Assembly: GCF_031834595.1 (NCBI RefSeq)
Contig: NZ_CP115541.1
Location: 186,001-250,000 of the forward strand
Direction of reading: 5' to 3'
DNA from: Stenotrophomonas oahuensis
GTDB taxonomy: Bacteria > Pseudomonadota > Gammaproteobacteria > Xanthomonadales > Xanthomonadaceae
DNA length: 64,000 nucleotides
Shown here: one piece after another, positions 35,802 through 45,497 of the stretch
How the letters are laid out: every line of letters starts with the position of its first letter
Numbering within the stretch: the first letter of the stretch is position 1
Program-made: the position numbers and the translations under genes
The notes under the pieces: model-generated
The model's input: only the letters and a program-made list of their open reading frames with translations
What the model was told of the DNA's origin: nothing
Databases searched by the model: none

Positions 35802-36452
35802 ATGTTCAACCGCACCACAGGCATCATCCTGATCATCGCGCTGGCCGCCGGGCTGGGCCTGGTGACGGCGCAGAAGGTGTTCGCACCGAAGCCGGCGGCC
35901 AACCACCCCGCCACCGAAACCATCACCTTCTACCCGCAGCCGCGCCCGCTGCCGGACTTCAACCTGAGCCAGTCTGACGGCACCCGGCTGATTCCCGGCG
36001 AGCTGAAGGGTCACTGGACCCTGGTATTCCTGGGCTTCACCTTCTGTCCGGACGTCTGCCCGACCACGTTGGCCGACCTGGCCCGGGCCCAGAAAAGCTG
36101 GGAGACCCAGCCGGAAAGCCTGCGCCCACGGGTGCTGTTCGTGTCGGTGGACCCGGAGCGCGACACCCCGGCGCGACTGGGCGAGTACGCCCACGCCTTC
36201 CACAAGGACACTCTGGCGGCCACCGCCGACGTGCCCTCGCTGGAGCGCTTTGCCACCTCGCTGGGCTTCGTGTTCCAGAAGGTGGAAGGCAAGCATTTCG
36301 ATGAAAACCCCCAGGATTACACCCTGGAGCATTCGGCCAGCCTGGCCGTCCTGGACCCGGACGGCAAGCTGGCCGGCCTGATCCGCCCGCCCTTCCAGGC
36401 GCAGGCCATTGCCCGCGACCTGCAGCTGCTGACCGAGAAAACCGCACCATGA
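35802..36452 (+). CDS. SCO1/SenC-family copper chaperone-like protein
   Basis: This is a 216-residue membrane-anchored thioredoxin-fold protein. A single N-terminal hydrophobic segment (residues 7-23) serves as anchor. The copper-binding CPDVCP is at C82/C86, and the distal histidine is in YTLEHSASL. Such proteins help build the CuA centre of cytochrome oxidase or handle thiol redox in the periplasm. ATG 35802 puts the anchor at the N-terminus; the extra upstream frame is antisense to prmB. It overlaps psd by four bases (ATGA). Confidence 0.92.
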   Translation: MFNRTTGIILIIALAAGLGLVTAQKVFAPKPAANHPATETITFYPQPRPLPDFNLSQSDGTRLIPGELKGHWTLVFLGFTFCPDVCPTTLADLARAQKSWETQPESLRPRVLFVSVDPERDTPARLGEYAHAFHKDTLAATADVPSLERFATSLGFVFQKVEGKHFDENPQDYTLEHSASLAVLDPDGKLAGLIRPPFQAQAIARDLQLLTEKTAP

Positions 36453-37291
36453 GCCTGACCACGAAGCTGACCTACGTCCTGCCGCACCGCCTGCTGTCGT
36501 CCATGGCGCGGAGCCTGGCGTATTCCAGCAACCCGAAGATCTCGCGCTGGCTGATCGACACCGTGACCGCGAAATTCGGGGTGAACCTGGCCGAAGCGGC
36601 CAACCCGGACCCGCGCAGCTACCCGACCTTCAACCAGTTCTTCACCCGCGCCCTGAAGCCGGGCGCGCGCGTGGCCGATCCCAACCCGCGCAGCCTGCTG
36701 ATGCCGGCGGACGGCCGCATCAGCCAGCTGGGCCCGATCCTGGACGGGGTGATCTTCCAGGCCAAGGGCCAGTCGTTTACCGCAGCCCAACTGCTGGGTG
36801 ACGACGCCGCTGCCGAGGTGTATCGGAATGGCCTGTTCGCCACGGTGTATCTGTCGCCGAAGGACTATCACCGCGTGCACATGCCGTGGACCGGCACCCT
36901 GGTCGAGACCGTGCATGTGCCGGGGCGGCTGTTCAGCGTGGGCCCGGCGGCCGTGAACACGGTGCCGGCGCTGTTCGCCCGCAACGAGCGTCTGGTGTGC
37001 CACTTCGACACCAACTTCGGGCCGATGGTGCAGGTAATGGTGGGCGCGCTGCTGGTGTCGGGCGTGGAAACGGTGTGGAGCGGCGAGGAGATTCCCGCCT
37101 ATGGCGACCGCATTACCCGCAAGGACTATCGCGGCAAGGGCATCACCCTGGAGCGCTTTGCAGAGATGGCGCGGTTCAATTACGGGTCGACCGTGATCGT
37201 GCTGCTGCCGCCGGGCGTTGCCGAGTTTGCGCCGGGGCTGGGCGCGGAACAGGCGGTGCGCCTGGGCGAGGCCTTGGCGACGTTGCGTTGA
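36449..37291 (+). CDS. psd: phosphatidylserine decarboxylase proenzyme
   Basis: This inner-membrane enzyme makes phosphatidylethanolamine. The 280-residue proenzyme self-cleaves at the G246-S247 bond in FNYGSTV to form the pyruvoyl cofactor. The charge-relay Asp and His lie in MPADGRI and [11 protein letters not shown]. It is of the membrane-bound type I class, with a normal C-terminus. It is translationally coupled to the SCO1-like gene. Downstream, paired SMAG palindromes stand between it and the convergent rraB. Confidence 0.96.
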   Translation: MSLTTKLTYVLPHRLLSSMARSLAYSSNPKISRWLIDTVTAKFGVNLAEAANPDPRSYPTFNQFFTRALKPGARVADPNPRSLLMPADGRISQLGPILDGVIFQAKGQSFTAAQLLGDDAAAEVYRNGLFATVYLSPKDYHRVHMPWTGTLVETVHVPGRLFSVGPAAVNTVPALFARNERLVCHFDTNFGPMVQVMVGALLVSGVETVWSGEEIPAYGDRITRKDYRGKGITLERFAEMARFNYGSTVIVLLPPGVAEFAPGLGAEQAVRLGEALATLR

Positions 37292-37300
37292 TCGACGGGC

Positions 37301-37375
37301 GTCACGACCAACGGTCGTGACCTACCGTGGGGGACCCGACCGGTGGGCGTCACGACCAACGGTCGTGACGCCCAC
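37301..37375. repeat. two SMAG-type palindromes between convergent psd and rraB
   Basis: The first (37301-37325) is GTCACGACC-AACG-GTCGTGAC followed by CTAC. The second (37343-37375) has a longer stem of about 14 bp, GGTGGGCGTCACGACC paired around AACG. They fill the convergent gap and are well placed to work as a bidirectional terminator. Confidence 0.85.
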
Positions 37376-37377
37376 CG

Positions 37378-37740
37378 TCAGGCGTCGTCGCCGCCGTGCG
37401 CGAACTCGACCGGGCCCACATCCATGCCGTCGTAATCCTCGACGCCATTGGCTTCGGCCAGCGCCTGCAACTCATGGTTGCGCTTGTCCAGCGACTCGGC
37501 CGTGTGGATCTCGATCTTCTCCACATGCAGCACGTGGTAAGGCGCTTCGCCCTCTTCCAGCTCCGGCTCGAACTGCTCCACCACGGTGTAGCCCTGCTTC
37601 TCCAGCACATCGGCCAGTCCTTGCAGGGGCTCCGGCGTGGTGTTGACGAAGAAATAGCCCCAGACCAGGTTGCCCTGCAGGTCCCAGTCGGTGTTCTCGC
37701 GGATGTTGGCGAACATCTCGTTGATGGCGGTGATATCCAT
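37378..37740 (-). CDS. RraB-family ribonuclease E inhibitor-like protein
   Basis: This 120-residue acidic protein has the RraB/DUF695-like fold: strands around WDLQGNLVWGYFFV and YHVLHVEKIEIH, and a long acidic C-terminus ending HGGDDA. In E. coli RraB binds RNase E and changes degradosome makeup; the role here is inferred from family. Two ATGs lie close together; AAGGA is correctly spaced only for the second (37740), so that was used. It stands alone between the SMAG pair and the lytic transglycosylase. Confidence 0.85.
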   Translation of the reverse strand: MDITAINEMFANIRENTDWDLQGNLVWGYFFVNTTPEPLQGLADVLEKQGYTVVEQFEPELEEGEAPYHVLHVEKIEIHTAESLDKRNHELQALAEANGVEDYDGMDVGPVEFAHGGDDA

Positions 37741-37792
37741 CGTCATTCCTTAAAAAAGCGCTTCAATGGCGGCGAGCCTAACAGGTTCCGGG

Positions 37793-39397
37793 CTACTTCC
37801 CGCATCCCTGCAGTTTCAGGGACTGCCCCTGCCGCAGTGCATAGGCCGGTGCTTTGAGTCCGTTGGCCCGGGCAAGTTCGCGTAGATCGCAACTGTATTT
37901 GTCGGAAATCCGCCCTAGGGTGTCGCCCTTGCCTACCTTCACGCTGCGCACCGGCTTGGGCTTGGGCTTGGCGGCCACGGCCACCGGCGCGGTCGGTGCG
38001 GTTGCGGCTGCCGCAGCTTCCACGCCGGCCACCGGCACCACGCTGCCCACTGCCACGTTGCCGGTGTAGCTGGCCGCGTTCGGGCGCACGATGGCGGCAT
38101 TGAGGTCGGCGGTGATCAGGGTGCGGGCCAGGTCGGCGCGCGGGCCGGACACGCAGTAACGGTTGTACAGCCCGGCAATGCGGGTGGTGGCGTTGATGAG
38201 GGTGCCGGCCGGAATCCAGCCGTCCGCCTCATAGCGCGGGTTGAGGTTGCGCAGCACGCGCATGTAGCCATCACGGGTGCCGGCACTGCCCAGGCAGATG
38301 GTCAGTTCGTAGATGGTGGTCGACTTGGCCAGGCGCAGGGTGGCCGGCTGCGCGCTGATCTTCGGGAACTCGACGCCGTACTGCTGCGGGTGCAGGTAGA
38401 TCCAGGCGGCGGCGATCACCATCGGCACATAGTCCTTGGTTTCAGCCGGGAACTGGTTGTAGACGCTGTCCACCCAGAAGCCCTGCCCCGGGTTCTGCCG
38501 GTACACGCGCAAGGACCGGCCTTCACCGCCGTTGTAGCCGGCCAGCGACAGCTCGACACTGTTGTTGAGCTCGCGCATGCGCTCGTTGAGGTAGGTGGCG
38601 CTGGCCTCGGCCGCACTGCGCGCATCGAAGCGGGTGTCAAATCCGGTGCCGTCCGGGCCCAGGCCGAAGCGGCGACCGGTGGCCGGCATGAACTGCATCA
38701 GGCCGGCCGCGCCTGCGCGCGAGCTGGCGTGCACGCGGCCGTTGGATTCCTTGGCCATGATGCCGAACAGCAGGGCCTCGGGCAGACCGCGCTTTTCCCA
38801 TTCGGGCCACATCACCGAACGCAGGTTCTGGTAGTTCTCGTAACTGGTCAGCAGCGCCGGGCGCATGTCGGTCAGCCAGCGGCGGATGCCGGCCTGTACG
38901 GCGGGGTTGTACTCCACCATGTTGTCGAAGGCATGCCGCTTGTCGTTGAGCAGCGCAGCGGCACGGGCCGCCTCGGGCACGTCGGCGGCCAGCGGGCCGA
39001 TATGGTCGGGGTCGGCTTCCAGCAGCGCTGGGCCACTGCCGGCGATCTCCTGCTCTTCTTCGTTGCCGGCATCGGCGTTGCTCTTCAGCAGGCGCTTGTA
39101 GGTGGTCAGCAGGTTGCTGACCTGGCAACCCTTCTGCGCCACGCAGTCGCTGACCACGTCCTCCATGTCTTCCAGCGCCGCATCGCTTTCGTTGCGGCCC
39201 TTGGGGTCGGCATTGGCGACCAGCACCTGGGCATCGGCATAGCGCTTCTCGGCAGCGGCCATGCGCTGGTCCAGCGCCTCGATCTTGACCTTGTCGCGCG
39301 CCGAGACACGCTGGGCCTGCGCCTGCGGCGCAACGGTGAACAGAGCAGCCAGTGCCAGCAGCGGCCAACCACGGACAAACAGGACAGGAACGGGCAT
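37793..39397 (-). CDS. lytic transglycosylase with C-terminal LysM (MltD-like)
   Basis: This 534-residue exported protein cleaves peptidoglycan glycan strands. It has a signal peptide ending near PQAQA, an N-terminal helical region with a disulphide-capable Cys pair, and an SLT goose-lysozyme domain with catalytic E217 in IMAKESNGR followed by GAAGLMQFMPATG. A second conserved block is LAGYNGGEGR. A linker rich in Ala/Pro/Val leads to one LysM at about 490-532 (VGKGDTLGRISDKY). There is no lipobox, so it is probably soluble periplasmic or retained by LysM. ATG 39397 was chosen over an in-frame GTG three codons upstream. Confidence 0.9.
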   Translation of the reverse strand: MPVPVLFVRGWPLLALAALFTVAPQAQAQRVSARDKVKIEALDQRMAAAEKRYADAQVLVANADPKGRNESDAALEDMEDVVSDCVAQKGCQVSNLLTTYKRLLKSNADAGNEEEQEIAGSGPALLEADPDHIGPLAADVPEAARAAALLNDKRHAFDNMVEYNPAVQAGIRRWLTDMRPALLTSYENYQNLRSVMWPEWEKRGLPEALLFGIMAKESNGRVHASSRAGAAGLMQFMPATGRRFGLGPDGTGFDTRFDARSAAEASATYLNERMRELNNSVELSLAGYNGGEGRSLRVYRQNPGQGFWVDSVYNQFPAETKDYVPMVIAAAWIYLHPQQYGVEFPKISAQPATLRLAKSTTIYELTICLGSAGTRDGYMRVLRNLNPRYEADGWIPAGTLINATTRIAGLYNRYCVSGPRADLARTLITADLNAAIVRPNAASYTGNVAVGSVVPVAGVEAAAAATAPTAPVAVAAKPKPKPVRSVKVGKGDTLGRISDKYSCDLRELARANGLKAPAYALRQGQSLKLQGCGK

Positions 39398-39528
39398 CTT
39401 TGGCACTGTGAACGAATGAGCAGGCAGAGTAGCCGCGCAACTTGCATCCGGGCAACCCGGTCACGCGCCAGCCCCCTTCCGGCGTTTAGAATTTCCCCAT
39501 TCACCTGCCCGACCACAGCGAGTTGACC

Positions 39529-41034
39529 ATGGACCCGATCCTGCTTGGCAAAGGCGTCACCGACGATATCGCCGTCACCCTGCAACCCGCGCTGGGCAAC
39601 CGCCACGGACTGGTGGCCGGAGCCACCGGCACTGGCAAGACCGTGACCCTGATGACCCTCGCCGAGGGCTTTTCACGGATCGGGGTGCCGGTGTTCCTGG
39701 CCGATGTGAAGGGCGATGTCTCCGGCCTGGCCGTGCCCGGTGCCGGCGGCGAGAAGCTGCTGCAGCGCGCGCAGGAGATCGGCGTAAGCGACTATGCCCC
39801 GGCGGGCAGCCCGGCGATCTTCTGGGACCTGTACGGCAAGCTGGGCCATCCGGTGCGCACCACCGTCAGCGAGATGGGCCCGACCCTGCTGGCGCGCATC
39901 CTGGAGCTCAACGACACCCAGGCCGGGGTGCTGGACATCGTGTTCAAGCTGGCCGACGACCGTGGTCTGCTGCTGCTCGACCTCGACGATCTGCGTGCCC
40001 TGCTCGGCCTGGTGGCCGATGAGCGCAAAGACATCTCCACCGAATACGGCCTGGTCAGCGCACAGACCGTGGCCGCGATCCAGCGCGCGCTGCTGCGGTT
40101 GTCGCAGGACGGTGGCGAGTCGTTCTTCGGCGAGCCGGCGCTGGAGCTGGCCGACTTGATGCGGGTCAACCACGACGGACGCGGGGTGATCGGCATCCTC
40201 GCCGCCGACCAGCTGGTGCTGAAGCCGCGGCTGTACTCCACCTTCCTGCTGTGGCTGCTGTCGGAACTGTTTGAAACCCTGCCGGAAGTGGGCGATCTGG
40301 AAAAGCCCAAGCTTGTTTTCATCTTCGACGAGGCCCACCTGCTGTTCGACGACGCCCCGCCGGCCCTGGTCCAGCGCATCGAGCAGGTGGTGCGGCTGAT
40401 CCGCTCCAAGGGGGTGGGCGTGTATTTCTGCTCGCAATTCCCGGATGACGTGCCGGCCAACATCCTCGGCCAGCTGGGCAACCGGGTGCAGCACGCGCTG
40501 CGCGCGTTCACCCCGCGCGACCAGAAGGCGGTGAAGATCGCCGCAGAGACCTTTGTGCCGAATCCTAAACTGGATGTGGTGGCCACCCTGTCGCAGCTGG
40601 GCACCGGCGAAGCGCTGGTCTCCACGCTGCAGGACAAGGGCATCCCCTCGCCCGTACAGCAGACCCGGATCGCGCCGCCGCGCTGCCGCATGGGCGCGAT
40701 CACCGAGGCCGAGCGCGCACAGGTGCGTTCCGGCAGCCCGGTGGGCACCCGCTATGACACCGCAGTGAACCGCGAGTCGGCGGCCGAACTGCTGGCCCAG
40801 CGCGCGGAGAAAGCGGTGCAGCAGGCCGACGCACCCAAGGCGCGTACGCGTGAGCAGGACGAGGCTCAGGATGGCGGCTTCGGCCAATCGATCAAGGACG
40901 CCATCTTCGGCACCAAGCGCCGCCAGGGCATGATTGAAACCATGGCCAAGCAGACCACCCGGACGGTCGGCACCAAGCTGGGCAACCAGATCGTGCGCGG
41001 CATTCTCGGCAGCATTTTCGGTGGCAAGCGCTGA
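39529..41034 (+). CDS. DUF853 (YjgR/HerA-like) P-loop ATPase
   Basis: This 501-residue ATPase of the HerA/FtsK superfamily has Walker A GATGTGKT (31-38) and Walker [14 protein letters not shown] (near 265), plus sensor-like CSQFPDDVP and an arginine-finger-like [13 protein letters not shown]. The C-terminus has two amphipathic basic patches ending [18 protein letters not shown]. The cellular role of YjgR proteins is unknown; DNA pumping is inferred only from the family. ATG 39529 was chosen over a TTG two codons earlier. The stop shares one base with the start of greB (TGATG). Confidence 0.9.
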   Translation: MDPILLGKGVTDDIAVTLQPALGNRHGLVAGATGTGKTVTLMTLAEGFSRIGVPVFLADVKGDVSGLAVPGAGGEKLLQRAQEIGVSDYAPAGSPAIFWDLYGKLGHPVRTTVSEMGPTLLARILELNDTQAGVLDIVFKLADDRGLLLLDLDDLRALLGLVADERKDISTEYGLVSAQTVAAIQRALLRLSQDGGESFFGEPALELADLMRVNHDGRGVIGILAADQLVLKPRLYSTFLLWLLSELFETLPEVGDLEKPKLVFIFDEAHLLFDDAPPALVQRIEQVVRLIRSKGVGVYFCSQFPDDVPANILGQLGNRVQHALRAFTPRDQKAVKIAAETFVPNPKLDVVATLSQLGTGEALVSTLQDKGIPSPVQQTRIAPPRCRMGAITEAERAQVRSGSPVGTRYDTAVNRESAAELLAQRAEKAVQQADAPKARTREQDEAQDGGFGQSIKDAIFGTKRRQGMIETMAKQTTRTVGTKLGNQIVRGILGSIFGGKR

Positions 41035-41537
41035 TGTCGCGTTGGCGTCCACCCGGCGAAAAGAGCACGGCGCTGATTACCGCACAGGGGCATCAGCGCC
41101 TGAAGAGCGAACTGGATGAGCTGTGGCGGACCAAGCGACCAGAGGTGGTGAAGGCGCTGGCCGCGGCGGCCGCCGAGGGCGACCGCTCGGAGAATGCGGA
41201 GTACACCTATCGCAAGAAGCAGCTGGGCGAGATCGACCGCCGGGTGCGCTACCTGACCAAGCGGCTGGAGTCGCTGCGGGTGGTGGATACCGTGCCGACC
41301 GATCCGCAGGCCGTGTTCTTCGGGGCCTGGGTGGAGCTGGAGAATGTCGACAGCGGCGATACCACGCGCTATCGCATCGTCGGTCCGGATGAGACCGATG
41401 CCGGTGCCGGCTGGATCAGCATTGACTCGCCGCTGGCGCGCGCGTTGCTGAAGAAGCGCGTGGATGATGAATTTGAGGTGGAGCTGCCCAGCGGGCGGAC
41501 CGGGTTTGCGATCCTGGCGGTGGAATATCCTGCATAA
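41034..41537 (+). CDS. greB: transcription elongation factor GreB
   Basis: The protein rescues back-tracked RNA polymerase by stimulating transcript cleavage. The 167-residue protein has the N-terminal coiled-coil finger with the acidic tip in [20 protein letters not shown], then [16 protein letters not shown], and a C-terminal FKBP-like domain ([24 protein letters not shown]). The VRYLTKRLE signature and FFGAWVE favour GreB over GreA. It is tightly coupled to the DUF853 ATPase, and a SMAG pair follows. Confidence 0.96.
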   Translation: MSRWRPPGEKSTALITAQGHQRLKSELDELWRTKRPEVVKALAAAAAEGDRSENAEYTYRKKQLGEIDRRVRYLTKRLESLRVVDTVPTDPQAVFFGAWVELENVDSGDTTRYRIVGPDETDAGAGWISIDSPLARALLKKRVDDEFEVELPSGRTGFAILAVEYPA

Positions 41538-41543
41538 CCGCGC

Positions 41544-41596
41544 GCCACGACCAACGGTCGTGGCCTTCCCGGTAGGTCACGACCGTTGGTCGTGAC
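41544..41596. repeat. inverted pair of SMAG-type palindromes after greB
   Basis: Two palindromes, GCCACGACC-AACG-GTCGTGGC-like (41544-41564) and GTAG-headed GTCACGACC-GTTG-GTCGTGAC (41572-41596), lie head to head between convergent greB and the DUF3025 gene. The second overlaps the last codons and stop of the DUF3025 gene. Confidence 0.85.
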
Positions 41597-42419
41597 CCGT
41601 GACATCGGGATACACCCGCCCCTCACGCAACGGCCGGAAATACCTCGCATCCGCATAAAACCGCGCGTCCTGCCGCGCCCACCATCCCGGCACGCCCATC
41701 AGCGGCAGGGGTCGCAGCTCCAGTGGATCACCCAGCACGCGCCCATCCTGCACGGCGCGCGCCACTGCAGTAACAGCACCGGCGTCATCACAGCCCTGCA
41801 CCACCACACACTTCCCCACCAGCAACCGATCCGTCAGCAGCGCCTGTTCCATCAGCGCATGACCAAACACGGCGGCAATGGCAATGCGCCCGTCAGCCCA
41901 GGCGTCGGCCTGCGCGACAAACAACGCGTCCCAGTCATGCGCATCCCACGGCTGCAACAGCGCAGCATCCATCACGCGCACCACCACACCGCTCTCATCA
42001 AACTGGGTAAGAGCCGCCTGCGCGCGGTTGCGCTGGTGCCCGCCCCGCCCCTCGATGTGCCGGCATTGCTGCGCGTTGAGCGCACGTTTGAGCGCCGGAT
42101 AGCGGGCCCAGACCAGGGCATTGAACAGGTCGTGCCAGTTGTCCGCACGGGTGGCAATTGCACCGAGCGCAATGCGCGTTTCGTAGTGAAGGCCGTCCGC
42201 CAGCAGCGCATCGGTCTGCTCAGCCAGGCGTTTATCGCCCAAGGCCAGACGTCGGTCCAACGAGGGCACCGACGGCCACTCAGGGCCTGTCAACAGATCC
42301 CGGAACTCGGCGATCTGCGCGAACAAGGGGTGGTCAAACGTAGCCGCGGCAACTTCCGCACGCATCGGCGCAACGAACCGGCGGCGCACGCCGCCGGCAT
42401 CGGCCGCCGCTGTGGTCAC
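41577..42419 (-). CDS. DUF3025 domain protein
   Basis: This 280-residue protein of unknown function belongs to the DUF3025 family common in gamma-proteobacteria. Conserved blocks are [33 protein letters not shown] and FGHALMEQ. There is no signal peptide or membrane segment. Its start overlaps the rimO stop... read in transcription order it is downstream-to-upstream coupled by four bases (42416-42419), so it lies after rimO's neighbour position on the minus strand and shares that transcript region. Its last residues (GHDQRS) are encoded by a SMAG palindrome, so the C-terminus differs from what an uninterrupted gene would have. Confidence 0.85.
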   Translation of the reverse strand: MTTAAADAGGVRRRFVAPMRAEVAAATFDHPLFAQIAEFRDLLTGPEWPSVPSLDRRLALGDKRLAEQTDALLADGLHYETRIALGAIATRADNWHDLFNALVWARYPALKRALNAQQCRHIEGRGGHQRNRAQAALTQFDESGVVVRVMDAALLQPWDAHDWDALFVAQADAWADGRIAIAAVFGHALMEQALLTDRLLVGKCVVVQGCDDAGAVTAVARAVQDGRVLGDPLELRPLPLMGVPGWWARQDARFYADARYFRPLREGRVYPDVTGHDQRS

Positions 42420-43783
42420 AGCACCTTGAGGTCGAGCAGCTTGCGCGCCGGGTTTTCCTCGATCAGCGCGTCGCCATACAGGTCGTGCTCGTCGCTTTCG
42501 GTGATCTCGACATTGACGAACTGACCCACCTGCAGACGCGCTTCGTCGGCATTCTGGATGTGCACCAGACCGTCGATCTCGGGCGCGTCAGCCTTGGAGC
42601 GCGCCACGGCGATGCCATCTTCAATCGCATCGACCAGGCACTGCTGCACGGTACCGATCTTGGCCTCCAGACGCGCGGCGGAGATTTCCGCTTGGCGGGC
42701 CATGAAGCGGGCCAGACGCTCCTGCTTGACCTCGTCCGGCACCGCGCCGGGCAGATCATTGGCGGTGGCACCGGTGACCGGCGAGTAGGCAAATGCGCCA
42801 ACGCGATCCAGTTGAGCCTCATCCAGGAACGACAGCAGTTCTTCGAACTCGGCCTCTGTTTCACCCGGGAAGCCGACGATGAAGGTCGAGCGCACGGTGA
42901 TGTCCGGGCACAGCTGACGCCAGCGTTGCACGCGCTCCAGGGTCTTGTCGACCGCACCCGGCCGCTTCATCAGCTTCAGGATGCGCGGGCTGGCGTGCTG
43001 GAACGGAATGTCCAGGTACGGCAGGATGCGGTTCTCGGCCATCAGCGGCACCACGTCGTCCACGTGCGGGTACGGGTACACGTAGTGCATGCGGGTCCAG
43101 GCATCCAGTTCGGAGAGCCCTTCGCACAGCGACTTCATCCGGGTCTGATATGCCTTGTCACGCCACATGCGCTCGGCATACTTCACATCCACGCCGTAGG
43201 CGGAGGTGTCCTGCGATACCACCAGCAGTTCCTTGACGCCACCGCGCACCAGCCGCTCCGCTTCGCGCAGCACGTCGTCCACCGGGCGCGAGACCAGCTT
43301 GCCGCGCATGGAGGGAATGATGCAGAAGCTGCAATGGTGGTTGCAGCCTTCGGAGATCTTCAGATAGGCGTAATGGCGCGGGGTCAGCTTGATGCCGTAA
43401 TCCGGCACCAGGTCCACGAACGGGTCATGCTTGGGCGGCAGCGCGGCATGTACCGCCTCCATCACGCTCTGGTAGTCCTGCGGGCCAGACACCGCCAGCA
43501 CGTCCGGGTAGGCCTTGCGGATCTCCTCCGGACGCTTGCCCAGGCAGCCGGTGACGATCACCTTGCCGTTCTCGTTCATCGCCTCGCCGATGGCGTCCAG
43601 CGACTCGGTCACGGCCGAATCAATGAAGCCACAGGTATTGACCACGACCACGTCGGCCGAGTCATAGGACGGCACGATGTCGTAGCCCTCTGCCCGCAAC
43701 TGGGTGAGGATGCGCTCGGAATCGACAAGGGCCTTCGGGCAGCCAAGGCTGACGAAGCCGACTTTGGGGTTCAGCTGGGACAT
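42416..43783 (-). CDS. rimO: ribosomal protein S12 methylthiotransferase
   Basis: This radical-SAM enzyme adds a methylthio group to an aspartate of ribosomal protein S12. The 455-residue protein has an N-terminal auxiliary Fe-S domain (C15, C51, C80) and the radical SAM cysteines C147, C151 and C154 in [12 protein letters not shown]-terminal TRAM domain follows (about 385-450). RimO is favoured over MiaB by [20 protein letters not shown]. Its TGA stop overlaps the ATG of the DUF3025 gene (ATGA), so the two are translated in series. Confidence 0.96.
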   Translation of the reverse strand: MSQLNPKVGFVSLGCPKALVDSERILTQLRAEGYDIVPSYDSADVVVVNTCGFIDSAVTESLDAIGEAMNENGKVIVTGCLGKRPEEIRKAYPDVLAVSGPQDYQSVMEAVHAALPPKHDPFVDLVPDYGIKLTPRHYAYLKISEGCNHHCSFCIIPSMRGKLVSRPVDDVLREAERLVRGGVKELLVVSQDTSAYGVDVKYAERMWRDKAYQTRMKSLCEGLSELDAWTRMHYVYPYPHVDDVVPLMAENRILPYLDIPFQHASPRILKLMKRPGAVDKTLERVQRWRQLCPDITVRSTFIVGFPGETEAEFEELLSFLDEAQLDRVGAFAYSPVTGATANDLPGAVPDEVKQERLARFMARQAEISAARLEAKIGTVQQCLVDAIEDGIAVARSKADAPEIDGLVHIQNADEARLQVGQFVNVEITESDEHDLYGDALIEENPARKLLDLKVL

Positions 43784-43874
43784 GGATCGCGGGACTCTGG
43801 GGGCCTGGGCCGCTGCCGGGAGGGCAGGCAGACCTGGGGGCCGGGGCCTGAAAGGCCGCCAGTATACCGGGGTT

Positions 43875-43912
43875 GGGGGCTGGGCCCTGAATGGTGGACT
43901 TGTCCAGCCCCC
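43875..43912. terminator. possible terminator hairpin between rimO and the Gly-rich protein gene
   Basis: GGGGGCTGG (43875-43883) pairs with CCAGCCCCC (43904-43912) around a 20-base loop, 15 bases beyond the stop of the minus-strand Gly-rich gene. There is no T-run, and the long loop makes it tentative. Confidence 0.35.
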
Positions 43913-43927
43913 GGCTGAAGGACAGGG

Positions 43928-44416
43928 TCAGTTCTCGTGGTTGGGCGGCCGCACCATGTCTGGCTCGCCGACGGTCACGCTGCCTGAGCCGCCACCGCCA
44001 CCACCGCCCCCCCCACCGTTACCGCCACCCTGACCTCCGCCGCCGGGGTTGCCGCTGCCGCTACCGAGTCCACCGCCGCCGGGCTGGTCTCTGGGAACCT
44101 TGCCTTTGGTCATGTAATCGCCATCGAAGGTCTGGTAGTAAGTGGCGCAATGTGTCGCATTGCATATTGTGTAAGTGGTTTTGGTCAGATACATCCAGAA
44201 CGGGACGTATCCATCGACAGCCACCAGCTTGGATTCCAGGAATCCCTTAGTATTTGCATCTATATCTGGAGCTCCCAGCCCACAAGAGGCGCAGTGGAGT
44301 GGCCCCCTGTCAAATGCCTGTATCCCAGCGCAGAAAAGCATAAGAACAAGGAAGCCCGAAACCATCCAAGCTCTCCTCGAAATCGAGATTACTCGATTAG
44401 TTACGACAGCATTCAT
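43928..44416 (-). CDS. small exported Cys- and Gly-rich protein, unrecognised
   Basis: This 162-residue protein has a signal peptide or anchor (residues 15-34, MVSGFLVLMLFCAGIQA) and a short exported domain with two cysteine pairs (HCASC at 42/45 and CNATHC at 85/90). Its tail from 112 to 145 is mostly Gly and Ser, ending PPNHEN. I recognise no family. AAGGAG with seven-base spacing supports ATG 44416, which lies inside the end of the upstream lipoprotein gene (20-base overlap), so the two are co-translated. Base use is less GC-rich than the neighbours outside the Gly tract, suggesting recent acquisition. Confidence 0.7.
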   Translation of the reverse strand: MNAVVTNRVISISRRAWMVSGFLVLMLFCAGIQAFDRGPLHCASCGLGAPDIDANTKGFLESKLVAVDGYVPFWMYLTKTTYTICNATHCATYYQTFDGDYMTKGKVPRDQPGGGGLGSGSGNPGGGGQGGGNGGGGGGGGGGSGSVTVGEPDMVRPPNHEN

Positions 44417-45230
44417 TGTAGATCTCCTTGGATCTTTTATTTGCATCTTCCAGTTGATTGGCCGTCAGCTCCTTCTGCAGGTACCGCATGTTCAGCGGCA
44501 CAGCGGAATGGGGATCGACTGTTTGCATCGCCATGTAGTAGGCATAGCTGGCGACGGGATCTCTCTCAACTTTCAATCCGTACAGGTGTGCATCAGCAAT
44601 TCGCGAAAGCGCATCAACACTCCCTCGTTCAGCCGCAGCATTGAGATACTCCATTGCCTGACGCTTGTATTCTTTAACGGCATCAGGATCCTTGAACATT
44701 CCAGATATTCCGCCAAGCACCAGCTCAGCATCCGAGGCGAAGCGAATCTGTGCACCAAGGTGACCTTGACTCGCAGCCAATCGCAACCAATCCACTTCCT
44801 GCACCAGCCGCTCCGGCGACAGATCCTTGCATTCCTCCCACTGTGAACCTTCGATAGAGGAAGATGTCCCACTGGGTTTAAGCAGATTGCTGCACTGGAA
44901 CAACTTGAGGTGGATCGCGTAGGACGCCGCTCCACTGCCCGCACGTGCCTGTGCCTCTAGATTTCGAATGACCGCCTCCGCGTCTCCCTCTGGCGCAGCT
45001 CCGAAATCTTCAACAGTGAATGCCTTCGCGCCCAACATTCGCTTGGTCAAACCATTTGCAGATTCCGGGTCACGTGACGCAGATGCACGCCTGGCTCCCT
45101 CGGCGACCGCGCTCGCCAGTGGGCTGACCGTCGGCACTCCCTCCTGCTTTAATGGCGTATCAGGTGCCGCACCATGCTCACAGCCGCCCAGCACCGACAT
45201 CATCCCAACCACCAGCATTGCCTTGCGCAT
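44397..45230 (-). CDS. lipoprotein with Sel1/TPR-like repeats
   Basis: This 277-residue protein has a lipoprotein signal (MRKAMLVVGMMSVLGGC, lipidated at C17) and a polar linker. Sel1-like helical repeats follow in the second half (LRLAASQGHLGAQIRFA, EYLNAAAERGSVDALSRIADAHLYG). Such repeats bind proteins or peptidoglycan-associated partners. There are several cysteines (about C112, C133 and the final CC). It overlaps the small Gly-rich gene by 20 bases. Codon use is noticeably less GC-rich than in flanking housekeeping genes. The specific function is unknown. Confidence 0.8.
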   Translation of the reverse strand: MRKAMLVVGMMSVLGGCEHGAAPDTPLKQEGVPTVSPLASAVAEGARRASASRDPESANGLTKRMLGAKAFTVEDFGAAPEGDAEAVIRNLEAQARAGSGAASYAIHLKLFQCSNLLKPSGTSSSIEGSQWEECKDLSPERLVQEVDWLRLAASQGHLGAQIRFASDAELVLGGISGMFKDPDAVKEYKRQAMEYLNAAAERGSVDALSRIADAHLYGLKVERDPVASYAYYMAMQTVDPHSAVPLNMRYLQKELTANQLEDANKRSKEIYNECCRN

Positions 45231-45497
45231 GCAGTCTCCTTTTCGTCAGGGGCCCGGCCCAGTGCCGTTCTGGAAGCGTCCGGGTGAGAGAAAGGATGTC
45301 CCGGGCATCGATCGCTTCCCATCGGTCGACTGCGCGATGCGGCATGGGCCTTGCCCTGCCCCAGAGGTAGCCAAAATCCGATGGCGAGGATGCGGCCCGG
45401 GATTCAGTCCCGACCCGCCCGATGTGGCACATCCGCTGACACCCCGCTAACCCACCGACAGCCGATAATGAACACCTGAACCATCAGGAGTACGGCA

